A stretch of DNA of 64,000 nucleotides from a virus. Position numbers and translations under genes: made by a program. This document shows positions 40,790-49,238 of this stretch, one piece after another (within the stretch, counting starts at the first letter, position 1; each line of letters starts with the position of its first letter). The notes under the pieces are model-generated. The model ran no database searches, was not told the DNA's origin, and worked only from the letters and a program-made list of their open reading frames with translations. Where the stretch lies: positions 1 to 64,000 of IMG/VR virus record IMGVR_UViG_3300022562_001644. One strand, written 5' to 3'.

Positions 40790-41266
40790 CTACCAGAAGT
40801 AATTGAGGATGGAGTATTCGGAGATCACGCCGCTGGCGAGCGAGCTGTTGATGTTCGCCGAGATCTTGAAGTTTTGCTTCTTCCGCTCGTACTCAGCCAC
40901 GAACTGCGCAATCCAGCTCTGGTAAAGCTGGGTCTTGTCGAAGATACGGACGGAAACACCGCCGGAGCTATATGCGAGCTCATTCCTCGATTGCAGAATG
41001 CCCTTGCTTCGGAGCACCTGGATAGTGGCTCCATATATCAGCAGGTACAGAGAGGGAAAGGTAGCAAGACCACTGGCACCCAGGAGGGGCGCCGTGATGT
41101 TGTAGTCGTCGATGGCCAAGTCGATTGCTAGATCGAGGTCCGTGTCCGTCGACTCTTCCCGTCGAATCAGCCGGTTGAGCTCGGGGGTATCATTGAGAAA
41201 GAGGCGAAGGAGCTTCCTTACTCGTTCGCGCTCGTTCTCTTCTGCGGTACCGGTTGTGGTTGCCAC
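40790..41266 (-). CDS. putative head-tail adaptor, 158 aa
   Basis: A helical protein with RVRKLLRLFLNDTPELNRL, an acidic helix (DTDLDLAIDLAIDDYN) and a beta tail (GVSVRIFDKTQLYQ). GTG 41266 follows GGAGG by 7 nt. Its place after the capsid and before the connector suggests an adaptor, but no family is identified. Confidence 0.4.
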   Translation of the reverse strand: MATTTGTAEENERERVRKLLRLFLNDTPELNRLIRREESTDTDLDLAIDLAIDDYNITAPLLGASGLATFPSLYLLIYGATIQVLRSKGILQSRNELAYSSGGVSVRIFDKTQLYQSWIAQFVAEYERKKQNFKISANINSSLASGVISEYSILNYFW

Positions 41267-41294
41267 TGACTAGCCTCCCGGCGGGTGCCGGCGA

Positions 41295-41756
41295 CTAGCC
41301 TTCCCCGCGCCTGTTACGACGCTTTTTCTTCGAGCTCGAGTCATCCTCGGAACTCGAATCAGCATCGTCGGCGGAGGAAGACTCATCGCTGTCCGTTTCC
41401 TCCGCGGACGCAGCCTCGGCCTCAGCCAAGGCTTTTGCCTCGGCCTCAGCCTTCGCTTTCGCCAAAATCTCAGCCTTGGCTTTTTCCTTGGCTTCAGCCT
41501 CGGCCTTGGCCTTGGCGGCCCCGTCGTCCGAAGCCTGCTTAGCAGGCTCGGACTCGGGGAAGATCGGAGTAGGAGCGAACGAGCCCTCCTCGAGCTTCAG
41601 GACACCGGCGTCAACCAGAACCATGGTTCCCTTGTCCAGTCTGTTGACCGGACACTTGTCCCCTGGTTTCAGAAGTTTTCCGGCCTCAGTCAAGAAGACG
41701 TTTCGAGCACCCTTCTTGGATGAGGCGGAAATGTTTGTGACCCTGTACTTGAGCAT
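41295..41756 (-). CDS. putative head-associated protein with Ala/Lys/Glu repeat tail
   Basis: The first ~65 residues form a small beta-type domain (YRVTNISASSKKGARNVFLTE). The rest is a low-complexity helix of A-K-A-E-type repeats followed by Ser/Asp-rich and Lys/Arg-rich segments (KKKRRNRRGEG). It lies immediately after the capsid gene. The long charged helix may extend from the head surface; role unknown. Confidence 0.5.
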   Translation of the reverse strand: MLKYRVTNISASSKKGARNVFLTEAGKLLKPGDKCPVNRLDKGTMVLVDAGVLKLEEGSFAPTPIFPESEPAKQASDDGAAKAKAEAEAKEKAKAEILAKAKAEAEAKALAEAEAASAEETDSDESSSADDADSSSEDDSSSKKKRRNRRGEG

Positions 41757-41807
41757 GGCTTACGTTACGCTCCGTCCGGTACTTGCGTCAAGTGACGTGA
41801 TGATCTC

Positions 41808-42701
41808 TTAGATCAGGGTCATCTTGGCGGCGGCACGGAGGTTTCCGTAGCCCATACCGACGTATTCCCAGGTCTGCCAGGAGACCATGTCAGCACGCTT
41901 CTCGATGTAGAACTTGGTGTCGTTCAGAATGTAGAAGTTGCCGAGGTATTTGGGGTCGGTGAAGATGTACAACGTTCCCGGGGGCACGATCGACGACTTG
42001 ATCGTGACGACCAGCTTGTGGCCGAGGATGGTGTTGTACTTGTAGCCGTTGACCAGGATCTCCGAGGCCAGCGGCGAGCCGATGACGGCCGACTCCTGGG
42101 TCATGAAGTCGTCCCAGTCCGCCTTGTGCATCAGGATGGTGCCAACGGCGAGCTCGTCGGTGTCGAGGGCCTTGAACAGTTTCACCAGGTTCTCGGAGGT
42201 GGCCGGGCCGGCAACCGCCGGGGCAACGTCCTTGCCGTTCGCGGCGATGACCGCGTCGGTGAACTCGATGAACTTTCCGTCCTCGATCTTCTGGATGTCC
42301 TTGACCGAGTTCTCCTCGATGACCTTGGTCACCGGGAAGTCGTAGGCCAGGAGCTCGGCTTCGTTCTTCTTGAACTTTTCCGATTCGATCTTGAAGAACG
42401 GAATCTCGTAGCGGTCGCCCTCGATGTACCGCTCGAACGCCTTGCCTCGGAAGTTCACCGCGGCCGCCGAGCTCTGGGGCTCGATGTCGACGATCTTCAC
42501 GAGGGTGTCGTGATTGACCGAACGCTGGCAGTCCGCCTTGGTGACGTATTCCGGGGGAAGAATCGAACGGGTGAACGAGACTTCGCGCAGGCGCTCGCGC
42601 ACGAAAGCGCCACCCGCCTGAGCGGCCTTCTCGAGACCGTCGTTGGTGTCCAACCTGGAAATGAACAGGTTGTTAAAGGTTGCGGCATCAATCTGATCCA
42701 T
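41808..42701 (-). CDS. major capsid protein (HK97-like)
   Basis: A 297-aa protein. The order matches phage coat proteins: an N-terminal arm (NDGLEKAAQAGGAFVRERLRE), VKIVDIEPQSSAAAV, a central P-domain-like helix, LMHKADWDDFM and a C-terminal GNFYILNDTKFYIEKRADM...YVGMGYGNLRA. It lies downstream of a decoration-like gene, as usual. SD AGGAG precedes ATG 42701. Confidence 0.75.
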   Translation of the reverse strand: MDQIDAATFNNLFISRLDTNDGLEKAAQAGGAFVRERLREVSFTRSILPPEYVTKADCQRSVNHDTLVKIVDIEPQSSAAAVNFRGKAFERYIEGDRYEIPFFKIESEKFKKNEAELLAYDFPVTKVIEENSVKDIQKIEDGKFIEFTDAVIAANGKDVAPAVAGPATSENLVKLFKALDTDELAVGTILMHKADWDDFMTQESAVIGSPLASEILVNGYKYNTILGHKLVVTIKSSIVPPGTLYIFTDPKYLGNFYILNDTKFYIEKRADMVSWQTWEYVGMGYGNLRAAAKMTLI

Positions 42702-42748
42702 GACTTTCTCCTATAGTCCTTGCTGGGTTGCCTTTGACTCAGCCGGGA

Positions 42749-43255
42749 CTATGCCGGCGACTCGTAGTGAAGGACGCCGTTCGCGACTTCAAGAACCCGG
42801 CCAACGGCCGCTTGAAGCTGCGCAACAGTGACAGCGCCGGGGTCGACGGCATCGAGCATGCCCTTGCCGCCCTGGAAGGTGGCTACGAGCAGGTTGCCGG
42901 GGGCGAGGAAACCGGAGGCCGCATTGTACAGCTTGGTTTTCGCCTGGTAGGTGCCGGACAGAAGGTCGACGGTGCCAGTGGCAAGCGCGTCGGCCTGGCC
43001 GTTGCAGGAATCATCCTGACGGTAGCGGGTCCACGACGCTTTCGCGCCGAGGGCCGGAGCAGCGAGGGTATCGCCAGCGTCCAGCTTGGCAGCCTGGGTT
43101 TCTCCGCCGGCGGAGACAGGCTTCAGCCATTCACCAACATCGATCTCGGCAGCCGGATCGTTGATGGTCATGGGGTGACGAATGAGCTCGTCCATTCCTT
43201 TGACGAGTTCGAATTCGCGGGTAGTGCGAACATCTTTGGGTACGGGAAATGCCAT
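42749..43255 (-). CDS. putative head decoration protein
   Basis: A 168-aa protein located just upstream of the capsid gene. The sequence is low in charge and Gly/Ala-rich with beta character (LLSGTYQAKTKLYNAASGFLAPGNLL), resembling head-stabilising proteins. The N-terminal REFELVKGMDELIRHP is helical. AAGGAGG precedes ATG 43255. Assigned by position and composition. Confidence 0.5.
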   Translation of the reverse strand: MAFPVPKDVRTTREFELVKGMDELIRHPMTINDPAAEIDVGEWLKPVSAGGETQAAKLDAGDTLAAPALGAKASWTRYRQDDSCNGQADALATGTVDLLSGTYQAKTKLYNAASGFLAPGNLLVATFQGGKGMLDAVDPGAVTVAQLQAAVGRVLEVANGVLHYESPA

Positions 43256-43276
43256 AGTTGACCTCCTTCAGGATCG

Positions 43277-44059
43277 TTATTCTTCCGCCAGCCTATGGAA
43301 GAAGGCTGCCGTGGCATCTTGGGGAACGCCTCCAGAAGAGGCAACTTTGCCGAAATCGGGCATGTCGACGTCGAGATTCAGAGCTTCTTCGACGACACGA
43401 AGATCTTTCTCCATAAGAGAAGCGATCTTTTCCTCGAACTCAGCGAAATTTTCAAACGGGGCAACCTTGCCTCGTTCCACCATGCTGAAAGCGAGCTTCA
43501 CTGCATCATTGCGTCGCTGGACATGGTCGAGCATGTCGGCCGCCTGCTTCAGCAGAACGTCTTTATCTTCCACTCGCTGTTCGTTGTCGTTTGCCATTTT
43601 CTCTCCGCCTGTCTTGTCTAGTTTCTCCGCAACGTACATTGTTGCCGCCAGCGGCGATACTACCTTGACTGCCTTCGAGATTGGGGCCGTTGCACTGTGA
43701 GTCTCATGTTCGATGAGTGCCCGATGCTTTGCCATTCCCATGGTACGCCGGGTGGGTAATACGTCAACTTGGCGAAACATTTTCTTTGTGCCGAGCTCGC
43801 GCTCGAGCATCCGCCCCAGTTTCTCGTCGATGTTTTTGATGGGACGGTGGTACTTGTCGTACAAAGCACGATTGACGCGCTCCTTACCCTTGAGCTTTCG
43901 GGCACCTGCGAGGAGCGGCCATAGGAAAAGAGAGCCAGACCCCTCGTCCTTCATAGCCTGACGGCGTCCCTCTCGAACGATCTTACTCGTGCTCGGGCTA
44001 TCCTTTGTGATGCGTCGAGCCAGGTCGCGCACCGTAGCCATTGCGCGACGGCGAGGCAT
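43277..44059 (-). CDS. putative prohead core/scaffold protein with nested start
   Basis: A 260-aa basic N-terminal half (MPRRRAMATVRDLARRITKD...) and an acidic helical C-terminal half (LLKQAADMLDHVQRRNDAVKLAF; EEKIASLMEKDLRVVEEALN). ATG 43597 (residue 155) is in frame and has GGAGAG upstream, so a 106-aa C-terminal product is likely also made. Such a long/short pair next to the capsid gene recalls scaffold arrangements. Function inferred. Confidence 0.5.
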   Translation of the reverse strand: MPRRRAMATVRDLARRITKDSPSTSKIVREGRRQAMKDEGSGSLFLWPLLAGARKLKGKERVNRALYDKYHRPIKNIDEKLGRMLERELGTKKMFRQVDVLPTRRTMGMAKHRALIEHETHSATAPISKAVKVVSPLAATMYVAEKLDKTGGEKMANDNEQRVEDKDVLLKQAADMLDHVQRRNDAVKLAFSMVERGKVAPFENFAEFEEKIASLMEKDLRVVEEALNLDVDMPDFGKVASSGGVPQDATAAFFHRLAEE

Positions 44060-44062
44060 AAC

Positions 44063-44935
44063 CTAGCCGGTGATGATTACGGGACCGCGACCAGACTTCT
44101 GCTTGTCGCCGCCGCCAGAAAGCGCCCTGTGACCCATATATCCCGCGCCAGCGTAGAGAGCAGGTTTCTTCATGGCATTGAGCTGCTTGCTGGTGAGACC
44201 AACCTCAGACCCACCAATCGTTCCGCTGACGGCGTAGTTCTTGGTGGCTTTCTCGCCAGCCTGAGCTGCCTGCATGGGGACAGACTTTTTCAGGTCATCG
44301 AACCCTGGAACCTTTTTGAAGCTCGTGTTTGGCATCGAGGTAAGAAGATTCAGTGATGAATCGTCGCCGAGATTCCGCCTCATCCTGGATAGGATAGCCA
44401 TTTTCTCTGCTTCACTGGCACCCTCGGCCCTTCTAAGAACATCCTGCCACTCGCGAATGTTCTTGCTGCTGTAGGCCTGAGCCTTCTCAAGCTTTTGGCC
44501 GGCTCGACCGAACCTTTTGGTCGCTACAAATTCTCGGGCCCGACGGCCCACTCGCCCGAAGACAGCCTGTTTCTCGAGAAACTCAGCAACCTCATGCGGG
44601 CTATGGCCAGCGTCAAGGGCAGCTTTGATGAAAGCTGCTTCCTTGGAGCCAAACTGCGCGGCCACCTTCACCGACCCTGGAGAGGAGTCTTCGATTTCTC
44701 GAAGCTCGGACAGAGTCCGGCCAATGATGGCGACCGCAGCAGTTTTCTCGACCAGTTCCTGCTGGTTCGACGAAACGACCTCTTCGGGGGTCGCCTCTGC
44801 AGCACGACGACACCGCTCGGCCAGTTTCTGAAGATCAGGTCCCTGGCTTTTTGCGGCGGCTTGTTTTTTCAAGCTGCCACCGGAGAGCTCGCTGACTCCG
44901 GTGACATCAAGAAGTTGATCGAGTGTGTAGCCCAT
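44063..44935 (-). CDS. putative internal/core virion protein, 290 aa
   Basis: Helical and basic, with KKQAAAKSQG near the N-terminus, SKEAAFIKAALDAGHSPHEV and EFLEKQA in the middle and a Gly-rich end (YAGAGYMGHRALSGGG). It shares K-x-A helical themes with the tagged proteins but lacks the full GFxDELxKxA motif. AGGGGA precedes ATG 44935. Function unknown. Confidence 0.45.
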   Translation of the reverse strand: MGYTLDQLLDVTGVSELSGGSLKKQAAAKSQGPDLQKLAERCRRAAEATPEEVVSSNQQELVEKTAAVAIIGRTLSELREIEDSSPGSVKVAAQFGSKEAAFIKAALDAGHSPHEVAEFLEKQAVFGRVGRRAREFVATKRFGRAGQKLEKAQAYSSKNIREWQDVLRRAEGASEAEKMAILSRMRRNLGDDSSLNLLTSMPNTSFKKVPGFDDLKKSVPMQAAQAGEKATKNYAVSGTIGGSEVGLTSKQLNAMKKPALYAGAGYMGHRALSGGGDKQKSGRGPVIITG

Positions 44936-44977
44936 CTACATTTCCCCTGTGGGATGAGGTTTACCCTCGGTAATCCC

Positions 44978-45430
44978 CTAGCCGGGGTAGTGCTTAGAGA
45001 TCAGGTGAGAGACGTAAGAAGGGTCTTCGGCCATGCGCTCGAGGATTGCAGCCTTGATGGAGGCCTTCTTCTCGGACTCTTCGCCGCCCTTGTCTTCCTC
45101 GCCTTCACTCTTGGCTTTAGTTTCCTCGTCCTTTTTCTCGGACTCGGAAGACTTCTCGCCTCGAGCTTTCGCCATGAGGGCGGCGACGGCTTTCTCTTTC
45201 TCGCCTTCGCTCGCCTCAGGCATTTCCTCTTCCATCGCCTCTTTGACCAGATCGGCCATGACGTGATGGGCGAGAACTCGACCAATGTGGTCGTAGTCCT
45301 GTGCTTGCTTGATCAGCTCAGCGTCGACATTCGAGAAGTCGGCTCCGTACTGAGCGGAAGCCTGCGCCTGGGCTTCTTTGACGTGGTCTTGCTCATTGAG
45401 CGCCACGAACACTTCTTTGAGTGAGTTCAT
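44978..45430 (-). CDS. tagged acidic protein, paralogue 3 (150 aa)
   Basis: NSLKEVFVALNEQDHVKEA at the N-terminus, then LIKQAQDYDHIGRVLAHHV and MADLVKEA, a divergent version of the long tag block shared with the genes at 45481 and 48787. The rest is strongly charged (Glu/Lys/Ser-rich), like scaffold proteins. The second ATG (45430) fits the SD spacing better than the first (45433). Confidence 0.5.
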   Translation of the reverse strand: MNSLKEVFVALNEQDHVKEAQAQASAQYGADFSNVDAELIKQAQDYDHIGRVLAHHVMADLVKEAMEEEMPEASEGEKEKAVAALMAKARGEKSSESEKKDEETKAKSEGEEDKGGEESEKKASIKAAILERMAEDPSYVSHLISKHYPG

Positions 45431-45480
45431 CATCTTCTCCGGGGTTCAGTTGGAAATAACGGTCGGGGAAAACCCCAGGC

Positions 45481-46197
45481 TTACGCCTGGAGATCTCGAA
45501 CCGTGGCGAACCCGGCCGGCGAACCGCTGCCCAGGCTGGTCGCCATGGACTCGGGGTCATCGCTGGTGCCCTGGCCGGCAGAGATGGTTTTGTTCGGCTT
45601 CAGCGAGTCTTTGTAGACTTGCTTCGGCGCCATGCCGGCGGTTTCGATCTTGCCGTCGTGGGCTTCGTTGCCAGCGAAGTTGGTTTCGACAGTCGGCAGA
45701 CCGCGATCACCAAGAGCCGGGGTCGACGCCGCAGACGGCGATTCGGTCATCTGGTTCTCGTTGACATCGGTGTCCATGTTGCCGGCGAGCTTCTGGAACT
45801 CATCGAAGAAGCCGCGAGCCATGATGCGGCCAGCAGCGTCATACTCCGATGCGATCTTGATGATGTCCGGAGTCTCCTCCTGAACGTACTCATCGGCCTC
45901 GGCGTCGGCCAGAGCCTCAGCCATCTTGGCAAAGTCGACGTCTTCTTCGCCGTAGTACTCTTCGCCGTAAGCTTGCGGGATGGCGGCGGCTTCTTTGACC
46001 ACGCCATCGTGCTGATTGATTGCCATGTAGATGTCTTGCAGTGAGTGCATTTGTTCCCCTCCAGAGGCGAGCTTGGTTGTGCCGACACCATCGTCGGCAA
46101 AGTTACTATCCGAGACGAATTCGCCTCCGGAATCAAAGGTTTCATCGGCGGCCGCAGCCGAACCGAACTTCTCCATCAACTCATTGAGAGTGGCCAT
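45481..46197 (-). CDS. tagged protein, paralogue 2, with nested in-frame start
   Basis: A 238-aa protein: an N-terminal 49 residues, then MHSLQDIYMAINQHDGVVKE and later IIKIASEYDAAGRIMARGF with FDEFQKLAG. ATG 46050 (the MHSL Met) is in frame and has GGAGGGGAACAA upstream, a stronger site than that of ATG 46197. The C-terminal third is Ser/Gly-rich. Both forms may be made. It overlaps the protease-like gene by 17 nt. Likely a head-assembly or internal protein. Confidence 0.55.
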   Translation of the reverse strand: MATLNELMEKFGSAAAADETFDSGGEFVSDSNFADDGVGTTKLASGGEQMHSLQDIYMAINQHDGVVKEAAAIPQAYGEEYYGEEDVDFAKMAEALADAEADEYVQEETPDIIKIASEYDAAGRIMARGFFDEFQKLAGNMDTDVNENQMTESPSAASTPALGDRGLPTVETNFAGNEAHDGKIETAGMAPKQVYKDSLKPNKTISAGQGTSDDPESMATSLGSGSPAGFATVRDLQA

Positions 46198-48133
46198 GAG
46201 TGGTTCCTTTCTTTTTCTGCGCGAGCCGCTTGATTGCTTTGAAAATGGCTGCGTCGATGGCTGCGCCAGCCAGTACAGCCGGCATGAGCTTTGAGGATGA
46301 TCCCACCGCATACAGCGCCATGTCTCCCATTGCGCTGCTGTGCTTCGTGAGGTTTTTCATCCCTTTCATCACCTGAGGTGCCAAGGCAAACGAGGCGAGT
46401 CCGGCAATATCTGGACGCATCGCTACGAAGCGATCGAATGCGTTCAGTTTTGCTCCCTGTCTCCATCGTTTTTGTTGGACGCCTGAGTAAATGTAAGCGA
46501 GGGGAATGAGGCCAATACGGGCCAATGGGTTCACCCCTGCAGTCTTGGAATGATGGTAGGCGGATGATTTCTTACCGTCAAGCCCGCGTCCTGTGCCGTT
46601 AGGACTTAATGGCATGGGCCTGTCTTGGGCGTCAAAGCCAACTGTAGCCCCGATTCCAGCACCGATTAGAATCGGAAGCAGCCACGGGTGCTTCGCCAGA
46701 GCCTTGATTGGGGCCGGTCCTTTGGTCACAAGCCCCGGGAAAGCCCTGCGGAAAACCAAGAATCCACCGGCCAGAGCCATGCTTGCTGGAAGCATTCCTC
46801 TCGTGCCCGACGAGGCCCGCAACCCCTCTTCGGTCATCGGATACCACTGGTTGCCCCTATCGTATCCGTCGAAGTCAGCTTTCTTCTCCATGTCTTGGAG
46901 GCGCCCGAGAAGAATTTCTGGGTAGCAGGACCGGTCAGCGACATAGGGTCGAAGCATCATCGCCACCTTTTCGCTGACGTCATCTTCCCCAAGCTGCGCA
47001 AATTCACTTGACCAGGATGGTGGCGTCGAGCTCGGTCTGGTCTCATCGAAAACCAGGCGATTCCGCTCGAGCTGGTCGGCGAGCTTCACATGCCCCTGCT
47101 TGATTAGGATGATTCGCTGGAATTCCTGCGGTCGAAGATCGATACCAAGAGCGGCGATAGTGCCAAGAATTTTCCGCAGAGGGAATCCGTTGGACAGTCG
47201 GTCGAGAAGTTCGGGCGGCAGCGGTCGCTCCATCCCTTTGACCGTGCCAGCGTCCTCCATAAAGGAGTTCAGCTTGGCCTTGTCCTCGGGGGTGGCCCCT
47301 TCAATGTTCGCCGCCGGCTGCGAAGGAACATCTTTCTCGATCTCGGCCCGCTTGTCCTGGGCGGCCCGCTTATCTTCTGCAGACAGCTTGGAGTAGAAGA
47401 CTTCCCCGAGTTCCGCTGACGGACGCACCTCATATGGGCGCTGAGTGTAAGCCACCTTCTTGAGGACATGGCTAGCCTTCTCGGCGCCAATGGTGACGAA
47501 GCTGATGTCGAAAAACTTCGGAAGCCTGTTGTAGGCAAAGACCCTGCGACCATCCTGCAAGATCTTGTTCATTTGGTAGCGCAGATGCGTGCAGTACTCA
47601 CCACGGTTCCGTGCGCGGTTTTTACAGATGGAGCATTCGTCCCACGGGACCTTGCAGCCCATCGAGACATCCCAGTAGTGGTTCTTTGCCAGGTCGCCAA
47701 GAATATCCTGACACTTCATGTCGTCGACGATGACGATGAGAAGAACCCGGTGCATGTTGGGGTCGTAGGCAGATAGCTTGACCTTCTCCCCGTATGCGCG
47801 CGCTGGGTCTTTGTTGACATGGTGCTTGTACGGGTAGGCGTAATGCATGAACGTCTCGTACCCGTAGTCGGCACCTTTGTGGCGGAGGGCTTCTTCGGGG
47901 AAGTAGTCTCCGTTGACGTTCGATCCGTAGTACTCGCCAGCCCCCATCGCATCGATGAGGAGCTGCGTCTTCCCGGGGATGGGCTTGGCCGACCGGATGT
48001 AGTTTTCCATCTCCGGTGGCAGCGGACGAGCCATCTTGATATGGCCGATGGTCTTGTTGACGTCGGCCTCGATGGGAAAGATGTGGGGTCCGGTAGCGTT
48101 GTCGTACCCCGCAAATGTGACAAGCTTGTACAT
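46181..48133 (-). CDS. prohead-protease-like protein with long C-terminal extension
   Basis: A 650-aa protein. The first ~240 residues show the order of phage head-maturation proteases: YGSNVNGDYFPEEAL, YPYKHHVNKDPARAYG (candidate catalytic His), VLLIVIVDD, DVSMGCKV (candidate Ser) and FFDISFVTIGAEKA. A Cys/His insertion (CSICKNRARNRGEYCTH) lies after the Ser. The C-terminal half has Gly/Ala-rich hydrophobic spans. The TAATG start overlaps the upstream tagged gene. If correct, it would process core and tagged proteins. Confidence 0.55.
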   Translation of the reverse strand: MYKLVTFAGYDNATGPHIFPIEADVNKTIGHIKMARPLPPEMENYIRSAKPIPGKTQLLIDAMGAGEYYGSNVNGDYFPEEALRHKGADYGYETFMHYAYPYKHHVNKDPARAYGEKVKLSAYDPNMHRVLLIVIVDDMKCQDILGDLAKNHYWDVSMGCKVPWDECSICKNRARNRGEYCTHLRYQMNKILQDGRRVFAYNRLPKFFDISFVTIGAEKASHVLKKVAYTQRPYEVRPSAELGEVFYSKLSAEDKRAAQDKRAEIEKDVPSQPAANIEGATPEDKAKLNSFMEDAGTVKGMERPLPPELLDRLSNGFPLRKILGTIAALGIDLRPQEFQRIILIKQGHVKLADQLERNRLVFDETRPSSTPPSWSSEFAQLGEDDVSEKVAMMLRPYVADRSCYPEILLGRLQDMEKKADFDGYDRGNQWYPMTEEGLRASSGTRGMLPASMALAGGFLVFRRAFPGLVTKGPAPIKALAKHPWLLPILIGAGIGATVGFDAQDRPMPLSPNGTGRGLDGKKSSAYHHSKTAGVNPLARIGLIPLAYIYSGVQQKRWRQGAKLNAFDRFVAMRPDIAGLASFALAPQVMKGMKNLTKHSSAMGDMALYAVGSSSKLMPAVLAGAAIDAAIFKAIKRLAQKKKGTTHGHSQ

Positions 48134-48774
48134 TAGGTTGGCGGCTTAAAGGTCGTATTGCTGAGCGCGTTGCGTATCCTTGGAGCCGGCACAGGAGCAC
48201 TGGCTACACTTCTCTGCGCTTGAGGCTGGAAGCTGGGGGTGAAGGACCCTTTTGGAGTGCCAGATGGGTTTAGCGCCCTCATAACGCCTCCGGCGAGCTG
48301 CTTTGCTTTGCCTACCTGCTTGCTGCCCTCAGCCTTCTGGTAGGCGTCCCAGCTCTTCTTCTTCTCAAGCCTGACCGCTCTTTCCTGATTCGTCTCCCAG
48401 GCCGGCCTATCGTACTTGGCCGCCGCGCCGCCCTTGCCCCTGTTACCAGAACCGCGCTGTTTGGACGCAGCCGGTGCTGATTCGGGCGATGAGTCGAACT
48501 TGATTCCAGGGGCTGGCCGATACTGCGCTGGTTGTTCGGTGGGCCTGTAGGCACCAGGGCTAACCCTCGAAACATTGACCGCCGGCTTCCCAAGAGGGCC
48601 AACCTCTGCCGGCTTTGGAGCCGGAGGGGATTTGGGCGCACCGCCCCCTGCCGGCTTTGAGGCCGGAGGGGGCTTGGGCTGGCTCGCCCGAAACGTACTT
48701 TGCTGCTCAAGTGGGGCCTGTGCGACCCCAAGCTTGAGCAGTTCAGTAGCGAATCCGTGCAGGAAGTGGTTCAC
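48133..48774 (-). CDS. tagged Pro-rich protein, 213 aa
   Basis: MNHFLHGFATELLKLGVAQ is the N-terminal tag (Gly replaces Ala at the end). The rest is Pro/Ala/Lys/Gln-rich and disordered, with no recognisable domain. It sits directly upstream of the protease-like gene. It could be a core/scaffold component removed during maturation; speculative. Confidence 0.5.
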   Translation of the reverse strand: MNHFLHGFATELLKLGVAQAPLEQQSTFRASQPKPPPASKPAGGGAPKSPPAPKPAEVGPLGKPAVNVSRVSPGAYRPTEQPAQYRPAPGIKFDSSPESAPAASKQRGSGNRGKGGAAAKYDRPAWETNQERAVRLEKKKSWDAYQKAEGSKQVGKAKQLAGGVMRALNPSGTPKGSFTPSFQPQAQRSVASAPVPAPRIRNALSNTTFKPPT

Positions 48775-48786
48775 GGTCAGTCAGTC

Positions 48787-49212
48787 TCAGCCCCGCTTCG
48801 GCACAGTGCCAGTTGCTCGAGAGTGAGTAACCGATTGCGAAGCTCCAAGGTCATTTTGGGGCTTCGGGGTAGAAGCCTTCCTGGATCCAGGCATACTAGA
48901 ATAGCCAGTGTTCGATGACTTGGTGTTCCCACCAGTCATTTTCGACATTGGCCAGTTTGCCTTAGTCTGCGATGGACCTCCAGACAACTTCTGGCCGGCT
49001 ACACTGTACTCGTTGTTCTTGTTAAGTTGAACGACGCCGCCCGTGAGATTCGGCGCAGCAAGCTTGCTGAGCTCATCGGCGAAACCGCGAGCCATGATGC
49101 GACCGGCGGCATCTTCTTCTTCGGCTTGCTTCCACATTTCAGCCGCTTGCTTTTCGAGCTCCTCGTCCAAGGGGACGATTTGCTGGTTGTACAGATCTGT
49201 AAGACTATCCAT
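48787..49212 (-). CDS. tagged protein, paralogue 1 (141 aa)
   Basis: MDSLTDLYNQQIVPLDEELE, then MWKQAEEEDAAGRIMARGFA and DELSKLAAP: the long tag block of about 24 residues shared with the gene at 45481. The remainder is Ser/Thr/Gly-rich and disordered. AAGGAG precedes ATG 49212. Probably an internal head or assembly protein. Confidence 0.55.
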   Translation of the reverse strand: MDSLTDLYNQQIVPLDEELEKQAAEMWKQAEEEDAAGRIMARGFADELSKLAAPNLTGGVVQLNKNNEYSVAGQKLSGGPSQTKANWPMSKMTGGNTKSSNTGYSSMPGSRKASTPKPQNDLGASQSVTHSRATGTVPKRG

Positions 49213-49238
49213 TTTCCTGCTCCTTGGTTATTGCGGGC

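Noticed and set aside
44495-45424. 309-aa plus-strand ORF antisense to the tagged/core genes
   Set aside because: It runs across two minus-strand genes that have SD sites and shared motifs; its Leu/Phe/Gly-rich sequence is typical of an antisense shadow.
45440-45480. terminator between the tagged genes (GGGGTTTTCCCC palindrome)
   Set aside because: The palindrome has almost no loop and no T-tract follows on the minus strand.
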